Positions 38,218 to 46,286 of a stretch of DNA of 64,000 nt are shown here, piece after piece (within the stretch, counting starts at the first letter, position 1; every line of letters starts with the position of its first letter). Made by a program: the position numbers and the translations under genes. Below the pieces are notes generated by a model. It searched no databases. It saw nothing but the letters and a program-made list of their open reading frames with translations, and was not told where the DNA came from. This DNA comes from K23-9 sp049680365 (GTDB lineage: Bacteria; Planctomycetota; Planctomycetia; Pirellulales; Pirellulaceae), in assembly GCA_049680365.1 (NCBI GenBank), contig JBAUHQ010000147.1:9133-73132 (forward strand), written 5' to 3'.

Positions 38218-38259
38218 TTAGCCGCGACTAGTTAGCCGCGACTAGATAGCCGCGACTAG
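38218..38259. repeat. Three tandem copies of a 14-bp unit
   Basis: TTAGCCGCGACTAG at 38218-38231 and 38232-38245, then ATAGCCGCGACTAG at 38246-38259, with a degenerate fourth unit just upstream. It lies in the 113-bp spacer between the DUF2126 gene and the ATP-grasp/alpha-E fusion. It may be a slippage array; each unit contains a CTAG. Confidence 0.9.
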
Positions 38260-38276
38260 ATTGCACACCCAATATT

Positions 38277-40841
38277 TTGCAAGCCAATACGACTTTGGAT
38301 CACCAAGTAATTAATCACGCTGTGGTGGAGCGTTACTGCCCCCTGTCAGATCGCTTTGATGAAATGAAAAGCGTCGCTGGAGCGGTGCGCCCGCACTGGC
38401 AACTGTGTTCTCAAGAAATCGAATCGCTCGGCCGCGAAGGACTGGATCGTCGATCGGCTGCCATCGGTAAACTGGTTCACGAAAACGGCACGACGTTTCA
38501 AGTCGATGGCGATGCCAACGAACAACCGCGCCCCTGGCAGTTGGCCAGCGTGCCATCGATGATCGATGCGGAAAGCTGGAAAACGGTTGAGGCTGGTTTG
38601 CAGCAACGTACGCGACTCCTGTCCGCGGTACTACATGACCTGCTGGGCGAACAACGCCTCCTGCGCGACCACATCGTGCCTCCAGAAGTCCTCTGGTCCA
38701 ACCCGAATTTCCAACGCAGCTATTACGGTCTGAAATTATCGACGCACCCGCTGCACATCACCGCCACAGAAATCTCGCGTGACTTGAACGGGAACTGGCT
38801 GGTGCAAAGCGATCGAACGCGTGCACCAAGCGGACTGGGATATCTGTTAGAAAACCGTGTGATCACTAGTCGACTGTATCCTCAATTGATTCGTGAAACC
38901 AAGACGCGACGCATCGCTGATTTCTTCAACTCGCTGCGCGATCATGTGCGCTCGCTCGCACCCCGCGAACGGGACAACCCGCGCGTCGCCTTGCTGACAC
39001 CCACGACGGGCAATTATCGACAATTCGAAGACGCATATCTGGCTCGATACCTAGGATTTACGCTTGTCAAAGGCGCGGACTTAGCCGTGCGTAGTGGCGA
39101 GCTCAATTTGAAAACACTGGGCGGACTGCTGCCGATTCAAGTTCTTTGGCGGCACGTTTCCGATCGCAATTGCGATCCGTTAGAATTGGCCCCCGATTCA
39201 ACGGACGGTGTGACCGGCCTGATGCGTGTCTTGCGCAGTGGCAGGCTTGCGTTGACAAACGGACTGGGCAGTGTGCTTGCCGAAGCTCCCGCTTTGATGC
39301 CGTATTTGTCAGCCGCCTGTGATTACTTTTTCAAAGAGCCGCTACTGCTGCCGAATGTTCAAACCTACTGGTGCGGCAATCCTAGTGATTTGCAATTTGT
39401 GAAAGCAAATTTGGATCAGCTGCTAATCCGCCCTGCTTTCAAAGTGGTCGGCGAACCACCCGTGTCCGCGTTGCATTTGTCTGCCGCTGCACGTAACGAG
39501 TTGTTGGCAGCCATTGATAGCCGGCCACAAGACTACATTGCCCAACAGCGCCCAACGTATTCGACTACGCCGATTTGGAATAACGAAAAATTGGAACCGT
39601 GGCACGTGTCAATGCGTTGCTTTCAGTTAAACACAGGCGATCGTATCGAAGTCCTACCCGGCGCGTTGGCTCGCGTCAGTGATGATGAAAACGACTTGGA
39701 TCAAACGCCGGCCAGTGGTCGATTGACGCAAGATTGCTGGATCATTGGCGACCGAATCGCCGATGAACAACTCTCGTTGCTGCATCCTGAGTCGAAGCCG
39801 TTGGAGTTGCGGCGTAGCGGCGACGAATTGCCAAGTCGTGTTGCCGAACATCTGTTTTGGATGGCTCGGTATGCCGAACGTGCCGAAGCGATCGCTCGAT
39901 TGCTACGAACCGTTTTTCTGCGGCTTGGCGGCGAACGCAACAGCTTTCAATTGCCCGAACTGCCTCGTTTAGTCTCGGCATTGGCAGCGTTGGGACAGAT
40001 TGACCCCGATTATGCGGTGGACTCACTGGGGCAAAACATCCCTAGGCCAGAAGACATCTTGCCCAACTCCATTTTGGATCCCAATCAACCGCGTGGTTTG
40101 GCTCAAAGCATCGAGCTGATGCAACGCAACGCAACGGCGGTACGAGATCGGTTGTCGCTTGATGCGTATCGCATTGTACAAAAGCTTTCTGATCTAGCTT
40201 CCCTGCCGTTTGACGATCAAGACGACGGCACAAAGCTGGATCGATTGGACGAAATCATTATGGCGTTCATGGCTCTGGCAGGCATTACCGCAGAGAGTTT
40301 CGTTCGCACCCACGCGAGGCAATTTCTGGAACTAGGACGTCGCATTGAGCGGGCCGATCACACGTCGGAATTGTTGCTTGCCACGCTTGCCAAACCGGTC
40401 AAGGATGTCCGATCGCTATGTGAATCGGTTCTGGAAACATCCGACAGCATCATGACTTATCGTTCGCGATACTTGAACCTTGTTCGCATGGCCCCTGTCA
40501 TTGACTTGTTGGTTACCGACACCACCAACCCTCGTTCACTGCGATTTCAATTGGACGAAATCGTTTTGCTGCTGACGGGATTGCCAAGCGTTTCACGCAC
40601 GGTGGGTGCCGGACCCGACGAACGAATCGCTTTGGATTTGCAACATCTGTTGATTATGGCCAGCCCTGAATCACTGAGTCGGTGTGCGGCCGACCAGTCC
40701 CTGCAAAGCTTGCAGGTGTTGCTGACGCGCATCATCGAATCACTGCCATCGCTGTCCGACGCAGTGTGTGCAAGATATTTAAGCCACACCGGCCATCTGC
40801 AAACACTTACTGGAATCGCGCCCACAACGACAACGGATTGA
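38277..40841 (+). CDS. Permuted ATP-grasp fused to alpha-E domain
   Basis: A protein of up to 854 residues. Residues 1-480 are a divergent permuted ATP-grasp: RVALLTPTTGNYRQFEDAYLARYLG (split), VLWRHVSDRNCDPLEL, and QSDRTRAPSGLGYLLENR in place of the VLEDNLRCPSG motif of the first ATP-grasp gene. The glycine-rich strand is also altered (LLIRPAFKVVGEPP). From about residue 518 (RVAEHLFWMARYAERAE) an alpha-E domain follows, with LELGRRIERADHTSELLL. The start is uncertain: the longest frame begins at TTG (38277), GTG codons at 38322 and 38325 are alternatives, and the only nearby ATG (38364) cuts conserved sequence. The downstream transglutaminase gene begins 7 bp after the stop. Confidence 0.9.
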   Translation: MQANTTLDHQVINHAVVERYCPLSDRFDEMKSVAGAVRPHWQLCSQEIESLGREGLDRRSAAIGKLVHENGTTFQVDGDANEQPRPWQLASVPSMIDAESWKTVEAGLQQRTRLLSAVLHDLLGEQRLLRDHIVPPEVLWSNPNFQRSYYGLKLSTHPLHITATEISRDLNGNWLVQSDRTRAPSGLGYLLENRVITSRLYPQLIRETKTRRIADFFNSLRDHVRSLAPRERDNPRVALLTPTTGNYRQFEDAYLARYLGFTLVKGADLAVRSGELNLKTLGGLLPIQVLWRHVSDRNCDPLELAPDSTDGVTGLMRVLRSGRLALTNGLGSVLAEAPALMPYLSAACDYFFKEPLLLPNVQTYWCGNPSDLQFVKANLDQLLIRPAFKVVGEPPVSALHLSAAARNELLAAIDSRPQDYIAQQRPTYSTTPIWNNEKLEPWHVSMRCFQLNTGDRIEVLPGALARVSDDENDLDQTPASGRLTQDCWIIGDRIADEQLSLLHPESKPLELRRSGDELPSRVAEHLFWMARYAERAEAIARLLRTVFLRLGGERNSFQLPELPRLVSALAALGQIDPDYAVDSLGQNIPRPEDILPNSILDPNQPRGLAQSIELMQRNATAVRDRLSLDAYRIVQKLSDLASLPFDDQDDGTKLDRLDEIIMAFMALAGITAESFVRTHARQFLELGRRIERADHTSELLLATLAKPVKDVRSLCESVLETSDSIMTYRSRYLNLVRMAPVIDLLVTDTTNPRSLRFQLDEIVLLLTGLPSVSRTVGAGPDERIALDLQHLLIMASPESLSRCAADQSLQSLQVLLTRIIESLPSLSDAVCARYLSHTGHLQTLTGIAPTTTTD

Positions 40842-40848
40842 TCAAACA

Positions 40849-41802
40849 ATGAACGAAAACCCAGCGACGCGTTATCAGATCATTCACAAAACGTCTTACC
40901 AATACAGTGAACCCGTCGCGATCTGTCAAAACCAAGTTCGAATGATGCCTGCCGGTCGGGCCAATCTGACTTGCCATGCAACAAGGCTTAACATTCAGCC
41001 AGCTCCCGATAGCAGCGAAGAGCACTTGGACTACTTTGGTAATCGAGTGTATACGTTTGCAATCGAATCGCTGCATCGGTCGTTGGAAATTATCGCCACC
41101 AGCGATGTCAGCGTTCACGCGTCCGCCATTCAAACATTCAAATCCTCCGGCAACGCGTCGGACTCGGTGAGCGACATCGGTGAACCGTGGGAAACAGTGG
41201 CCGCGCAAGTTCGTTCGCGGCAAAACTATACGGCTTCGGTAGATCAACAGCGTTTTGATTCTCCGTTGATTCGGCGTTCCAAGACTTTCGCCAATTATGC
41301 AGCGATATCTTTCACGCCTGGGCGCGGCATTTTAGATGCGGCGTTGGATTTCACACGGCGAATTCACCAGGAATTTAGCTACGACACGAATGCCACTCAC
41401 GTTGCGACACGCCCAGAAGAAGCATTTACGCTTCGAGCAGGTGTTTGCCAAGATTTTGCACAAGTCGCCATTGCTTGCCTAAGGTCCATTGGCCTGCCAA
41501 CGCGTTACCTTGGCGGATATTTACGAACGATGCCGCCGCCCGGAAAACCTCGCTTGGTCGGAGCGGACGAGTCACATGCTTGGTTCAGTATCTATTCGGG
41601 CCAAAAATACGGTTGGATTGGATTTGACCCTACCAACGGTAGTTTGGCCGGTACGGACCACATTCCGATCTCAATCGGTCGTGATTACAGCGATATCAGC
41701 CCCATGCGCGGTGTCGTACTCGGCGGTGGACAAACCACCTTAAAAGTCAGCGTGGACGTTCAGCCGTTGGCGGTGCAGCAACAGCAATCTATACAACAAT
41801 GA
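40849..41802 (+). CDS. Transglutaminase-like cysteine protein
   Basis: A 317-residue protein with the transglutaminase N domain (TSYQYSEPVAICQNQVRMMP) and core triad C200 in RAGVCQDFAQ, H243 in DESHAWFS and D260 in GFDPTNG. It is the short, single-domain counterpart of the DUF2126 protein. Closely spaced behind the ATP-grasp/alpha-E fusion, it completes the five-gene cluster. A peptidase, amidase or transacylase acting on the ATP-grasp product is the family-based guess. There is no signal peptide. Confidence 0.92.
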   Translation: MNENPATRYQIIHKTSYQYSEPVAICQNQVRMMPAGRANLTCHATRLNIQPAPDSSEEHLDYFGNRVYTFAIESLHRSLEIIATSDVSVHASAIQTFKSSGNASDSVSDIGEPWETVAAQVRSRQNYTASVDQQRFDSPLIRRSKTFANYAAISFTPGRGILDAALDFTRRIHQEFSYDTNATHVATRPEEAFTLRAGVCQDFAQVAIACLRSIGLPTRYLGGYLRTMPPPGKPRLVGADESHAWFSIYSGQKYGWIGFDPTNGSLAGTDHIPISIGRDYSDISPMRGVVLGGGQTTLKVSVDVQPLAVQQQQSIQQ

Positions 41803-41902
41803 CAGATCGAATATCATTGCCCGTGACAGCGATGTCGTACTAATCACTACGAAACGACACACTTCATCTCCTGATTCCACTTTTCAAGCATTTGCCTAAG
41901 CC

Positions 41903-44377
41903 ATGACGGATACTTCCACCCAAAGCAAAGCGACATCCAACGGTGCTCTTCTAGGTCCACTGCCAACGGAGCTTCGTCGGCATCTGCTGTACACCCTTGG
42001 GCAAAACGAAGACGACACTAGCCTGCACTACTCCTATCAAGCGGCTGCGATCGCAGTTCGCGATCGGATCAGCCAGCCCTGGTTGGAAACACGCGAAAAG
42101 TTCGCGACCACCCAAGAGCGACGGGTCCACTATCTGTCGTTGGAGTTCTTGCTGGGACGATCGCTAAACAACGCGGTGCAAAACTTGGAACTGGATGAGC
42201 CCATTCGCGAAGGGCTAAACCAATATGCTTTGGAACTGGAAGAAGTCATCGAGCAAGAACCGGACGCCGGACTTGGCAACGGAGGCTTGGGGCGACTAGC
42301 AGCTTGCTTCTTAGATAGCTGTGCGAATCTAAGGTTGCCTGTTGCAGGTTATGGCATCCGCTACGAATTCGGCATGTTCCATCAGCACATCGAAAACGGC
42401 CATCAAGTCGAAGCCCCTGACCACTGGCTTCGCGATGGCAACAACTGGGAAATTGAGCGTGCCGAAGACACCAAAAAAATCAAGCTTTATGGACATACCG
42501 AGCGTTTTCGCGACACCGATGGCGTAACACGCAGTCGCTGGATTGGCAGCAACGACTTGCTGGCTGTACCCTACGACATGCCGATCCCTGGCTACCGCAA
42601 TAATACCGTGAACACTCTTCGGCTTTGGAAAGCAGCCGCAACGGACGTGTTCGACTTAGGCGAATTCAATGCGGGTAGTTACCCCGAAGCTGTCGCGTCG
42701 CAAAACAACGCCGAACAGATTTCGATGGTTCTGTACCCCAACGATGCCAGCGAAAACGGCAAAGAGCTACGACTCAAGCAACAGTACTTTTTGGTTTCGG
42801 CCAGCTTGCAAGACGTTCTGGAAAGCTGGGTCAAGCAAAACGGTAAAGACTTCACGCACTTCGGTGAAAAGAATTGCTTCCAACTCAATGATACACACCC
42901 AGCCTGTGCGGTCCCTGAACTGATGCGTCTGTTGATGGACGAACATCAAATGGATTGGGACACCGCTTGGGCGATTACGTCCAACTGCATGGCCTACACC
43001 AACCACACGTTGCTTCCCGAAGCACTGGAGCGTTGGTCGGTTTCGCTATTCAGCCGCTTGCTGCCACGCTTGCTGGAAATCATCTACGAAATCAACGAAC
43101 GATTCCTGTCGCAGGTAGCCAAGCAATACCCTGGCGACAACGATTTGCTGCGTCGGGTGTCATTGATCGAAGAAGGCGGACAGCCGCATATCCAAATGGC
43201 CTACCTGAGCATCGTGGGCAGTTTCTCGGTCAACGGAGTTGCAGCGCTTCACACCGAACTTCTCAAGGGCGGCTTGTTTGCGGACTTCTACCGGATTTGG
43301 CCCAAGAAATTCAACAACAAGACCAACGGCGTCACTCAGCGACGCTGGCTTTCGCACTGCAATCCTGGCTTGCGAGACTTATTGAATGACACGCTTGGCA
43401 CTGAATGGGAAGCTGATTTGGAAGGCATCTCAGCCCTCGCTCCTCACGCGGATGATGCCGCATTCCGCAAACGCTGGATCGCCGTCAAGCAAAACAACAA
43501 ACAACGCTTGTCCGATTATGTGCTGAAGAACACCGGCGTCAAATTTGACACGTCGGCGATGTTCGATGTCCAAGTCAAACGCATCCACGAATACAAACGG
43601 CAATTGCTGAACGTGCTGCATGTGGTTCATTTGTACGATCGCATTCAGCGTGGCGATACCGTTGGCATGACGCCACGCTGTGTCTTGATCGGTGGCAAAG
43701 CAGCTCCGGGTTATCACTTGGCAAAAATGATTGTCAAGCTGATCAACAATGTCGGCAACGTGATCAATAACGATCCGAAAGCTGACAAGTTGCTAAAACT
43801 GGTGTTCTTCCCCAACTACCGCGTCTCGGCAATGGAAATCATTTGCCCCGGCACAGAATTGTCCGAGCAAATTTCCACGGCGGGCAAAGAAGCGTCCGGA
43901 ACCGGCAACATGAAATTCATGATGAACGGCGCTTTGACAATCGGAACGCTGGACGGAGCCAACATCGAGATTCGCGAAAAAGCCGGCGCTGAGAATTTCT
44001 TTCTGTTCGGATTGGACGCCAAAGAAGTTTCTGAACTGAAAAAGGACTACGATCCCAATGCATTGATTGCAGCCGACGCCGAAATTAAGCAGGTCATGGA
44101 AATGATCGAGGGCGGTATGTTCAACGAAAGTGAACCAGGCATCTTTAATGTCTTGACCAATGGACTTCGCAATCCGCAAGACCAGTGGCTGACGATCGCG
44201 GACTTACGCAGCTACATCAATGCTCAGCGTGAAGTCAACGACACTTACCAAGACGTGGAGAAGTGGAATCGCATGAGTATCCTCAATACCGCCAACAGCG
44301 GTTGGTTCTCCAGCGATCGCACGATCCAACAGTACGCTGACGAAATTTGGAAAGTAAAACCACTTCCCAAGTCATAG
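41903..44377 (+). CDS. glgP: Glycogen/alpha-glucan phosphorylase
   Basis: An 824-residue GT35 enzyme releasing glucose-1-phosphate from alpha-1,4-glucan. Family features run through the chain: VHYLSLEFLLGRSLNNAV, GLGNGGLGRLAACF, NDTHPACAVPELMR, TNGVTQRRWL, and the PLP lysine in SGTGNMKFMMNGALTIG followed by TLDGANIEI. It has no signal peptide. It begins 100 bp after the transglutaminase gene and precedes pgm, with which it forms the route from glucan to glucose-6-phosphate. Its substrate could be glycogen or the glucan made by the amylosucrase encoded at 4386-6392. Confidence 0.96.
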   Translation: MTDTSTQSKATSNGALLGPLPTELRRHLLYTLGQNEDDTSLHYSYQAAAIAVRDRISQPWLETREKFATTQERRVHYLSLEFLLGRSLNNAVQNLELDEPIREGLNQYALELEEVIEQEPDAGLGNGGLGRLAACFLDSCANLRLPVAGYGIRYEFGMFHQHIENGHQVEAPDHWLRDGNNWEIERAEDTKKIKLYGHTERFRDTDGVTRSRWIGSNDLLAVPYDMPIPGYRNNTVNTLRLWKAAATDVFDLGEFNAGSYPEAVASQNNAEQISMVLYPNDASENGKELRLKQQYFLVSASLQDVLESWVKQNGKDFTHFGEKNCFQLNDTHPACAVPELMRLLMDEHQMDWDTAWAITSNCMAYTNHTLLPEALERWSVSLFSRLLPRLLEIIYEINERFLSQVAKQYPGDNDLLRRVSLIEEGGQPHIQMAYLSIVGSFSVNGVAALHTELLKGGLFADFYRIWPKKFNNKTNGVTQRRWLSHCNPGLRDLLNDTLGTEWEADLEGISALAPHADDAAFRKRWIAVKQNNKQRLSDYVLKNTGVKFDTSAMFDVQVKRIHEYKRQLLNVLHVVHLYDRIQRGDTVGMTPRCVLIGGKAAPGYHLAKMIVKLINNVGNVINNDPKADKLLKLVFFPNYRVSAMEIICPGTELSEQISTAGKEASGTGNMKFMMNGALTIGTLDGANIEIREKAGAENFFLFGLDAKEVSELKKDYDPNALIAADAEIKQVMEMIEGGMFNESEPGIFNVLTNGLRNPQDQWLTIADLRSYINAQREVNDTYQDVEKWNRMSILNTANSGWFSSDRTIQQYADEIWKVKPLPKS

Positions 44378-44451
44378 CTGCAAACTACGGCGCTGTCATA
44401 CGCGCCGCGAGCAAGCCTGCCACGCAGTAGCGAGAGTGGTTAACAACTTGA

Positions 44452-44468
44452 CCCTCCTCCCAGGAGGG
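44452..44468. terminator. GC-rich hairpin in the glgP-pgm spacer
   Basis: CCCTCCT and AGGAGGG form a perfect 7-bp stem with a 3-nt loop. There is no immediate T tract (a TTTT follows 22 bp later). Two more inverted repeats follow (44512-44526, CGGCC/GGCCG; 44527-44544, ACTCTC/GAGAGT). It may be a terminator of glgP, a repeat family member or structured pgm leader. Confidence 0.45.
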
Positions 44469-44511
44469 ACAAGCGTTAGCGAGGGCAGGTTTTATCAGCA
44501 CCCTCACTCTC

Positions 44512-44544
44512 CGGCCCCAGAGGCCGACTCTCCCGAAAGAGAGT
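44512..44544. repeat. Pair of adjacent inverted repeats in the pgm leader
   Basis: CGGCC-ccaga-GGCCG (44512-44526) and ACTCTC-ccgaaa-GAGAGT (44527-44544). Together with the hairpin at 44452-44468 they resemble short palindromic intergenic repeats. They end 32 bp before the pgm start codon. Confidence 0.5.
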
Positions 44545-44576
44545 ATGTAATCGATAACAATGCCCAAGGCAGTCTC

Positions 44577-46217
44577 ATGGCACTTCACCAACTCGCTGGC
44601 AAACCGGCACCGCTGGACCTGCTGGTCAACATTCCTCAGCTCGTTTCGGCCTACTACACCCATCGGCCCGACCCAAGTGAATCGACGCAGCAAGTCAGTT
44701 TCGGTACGTCGGGACACCGCGGCACCTCGCTTGGAAACACGTTCAACGAAAATCACATCGCCGCAATTTGCCAAGCCATCTGTGAATACCGCGTCGAACA
44801 CAAAATCGACGGTCCGCTGTTCTGCGGCAAAGACACGCACGCCCTGTCCGAACCAGCATTCCAGACTGCTGTCGAAGTCTTCGCCGCCAATGGCGTCAAC
44901 GTCGTCGTCCAAGAAGGCCTCGGGTACACACCCACACCTGTCATTTCTCACGCGATCCTTGGACACAATCGCGCGGGCAACCGCGGATTGGCCGATGGCG
45001 TCGTCATCACGCCGTCACACAATCCGCCTCAAGACGGCGGATTTAAGTACAACGGAACCAACGGTGGGCCGGCTGACACGAAGACCACCACGCAAATCCA
45101 AAACCGCGCCAACGAAATCATCGCGGCGGGATTGAAAGACGTTAAGCGAATACCGTTTCAGCAAGCACTTGCGGCCTCGACCACTCACACGCGCAACTAC
45201 ATCACGCCTTACGTCGACGACTTGGATAGCGTCGTCGACATGAAAGCCATCGCCGATTCGGACTTAAAAATTGGTGTCGATCCGCTGGGCGGTTCGGGTA
45301 TCGGTTACTGGGAACCGATCGCTGCGAAATACGGCATCAATTTGGAAATCGTCAACCCAAAAGTCGACCCCACGTTTTCGTTCATGACCGTCGACAAAGA
45401 CGGAAAGATCCGCATGGATTGTTCGTCGCCCTACGCCATGGCAGGACTGATTCAATGGAAAGACAAATTCGATATTGCGTTTGGTAACGACCCAGATTTC
45501 GATCGTCACGGAATCGTCACGCCCGCCGGACTGATGAATCCCAATCATTACTTGGCCGTCGCGATCGACTACCTGTTTCAAAATCGTCCCCAGTGGGGTG
45601 ACAACGTTGCCGTAGGTAAGACGCTAGTATCAAGCTCGATGATCGACCGAGTTGCCAAGCGACTCGGCCGCCGACTTTGCGAAGTCCCGGTCGGATTCAA
45701 ATGGTTCGTGGACGGATTGGTCGATGGTTCGCTGGGCTTCGGCGGTGAAGAAAGCGCTGGCGCATCGTTCCTACGCAAAGACGGAACCGTTTGGTCGACC
45801 GACAAGGACGGCATCATCTTAGCATTGCTCGCCGCCGAAATCACGGCACGAACCGGCAAGAATCCGTCGCAGCTCTACGACAACTTGCAAGCCGAATTTG
45901 GAAGCCCTCAGTATAGCCGCATCGACGCACCAGCGACGCCTGAAGAGAAAGCAGCACTGTCATCGCTGTCGCCCGAGTCCGTTCAGTCGACACAGCTTGC
46001 AGGTGAATCGATCATCCAAAAGCTGACCGAAGCACCCGGCAACAACGCATCCATTGGTGGCCTAAAAGTGGTCACCGAAAACGGATGGTTTGCCGCCCGG
46101 CCGTCAGGTACCGAAGACATCTACAAGATCTATGCCGAGAGCTTCACTGGCACCGATCACTTAGCGACTATCAACAACGAAGCCAAACAGATCGTGTCAG
46201 CAGCACTCAACGCCTAG
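44577..46217 (+). CDS. pgm: Phosphoglucomutase (alpha-D-glucose specific)
   Basis: A 546-residue enzyme interconverting glucose-1-phosphate and glucose-6-phosphate. The start is placed at the ATG at 44577 because MALHQLAGKPAP aligns with the E. coli Pgm N-terminus; the frame is open from 44436 but that stretch is hairpin repeats. Landmarks are FGTSGHRGTSLGNTFNE, the phosphoserine loop VITPSHNPPQDGGFKYN, the metal loop GNDPDFDRHG, the sugar loop GFGGEESAGASF and the phosphate-binding RPSGTEDIYKIY. It works directly after glycogen phosphorylase. Confidence 0.96.
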   Translation: MALHQLAGKPAPLDLLVNIPQLVSAYYTHRPDPSESTQQVSFGTSGHRGTSLGNTFNENHIAAICQAICEYRVEHKIDGPLFCGKDTHALSEPAFQTAVEVFAANGVNVVVQEGLGYTPTPVISHAILGHNRAGNRGLADGVVITPSHNPPQDGGFKYNGTNGGPADTKTTTQIQNRANEIIAAGLKDVKRIPFQQALAASTTHTRNYITPYVDDLDSVVDMKAIADSDLKIGVDPLGGSGIGYWEPIAAKYGINLEIVNPKVDPTFSFMTVDKDGKIRMDCSSPYAMAGLIQWKDKFDIAFGNDPDFDRHGIVTPAGLMNPNHYLAVAIDYLFQNRPQWGDNVAVGKTLVSSSMIDRVAKRLGRRLCEVPVGFKWFVDGLVDGSLGFGGEESAGASFLRKDGTVWSTDKDGIILALLAAEITARTGKNPSQLYDNLQAEFGSPQYSRIDAPATPEEKAALSSLSPESVQSTQLAGESIIQKLTEAPGNNASIGGLKVVTENGWFAARPSGTEDIYKIYAESFTGTDHLATINNEAKQIVSAALNA

Positions 46218-46240
46218 CTGGCGATTCTGACGCTGGAGTA

Positions 46241-46254
46241 CAGCCTTCAGGCTG
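46241..46254. terminator. Small hairpin between convergent pgm and TolC-like genes
   Basis: CAGCCT-TC-AGGCTG, a 6-bp stem (or CAGCC/GGCTG with a TTCA loop), in the 69-bp space between two convergent genes. Its position suits a bidirectional terminator; it has no long T tract. Confidence 0.4.
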
Positions 46255-46286
46255 CAAAAGCAGCTCAAGCCTGGTTTCCAATAACG

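Noticed and set aside
44436..44576. N-terminal extension of phosphoglucomutase by 47 residues
   Set aside because: The stretch is made of hairpin repeats, and the ATG at 44577 matches the E. coli Pgm start.
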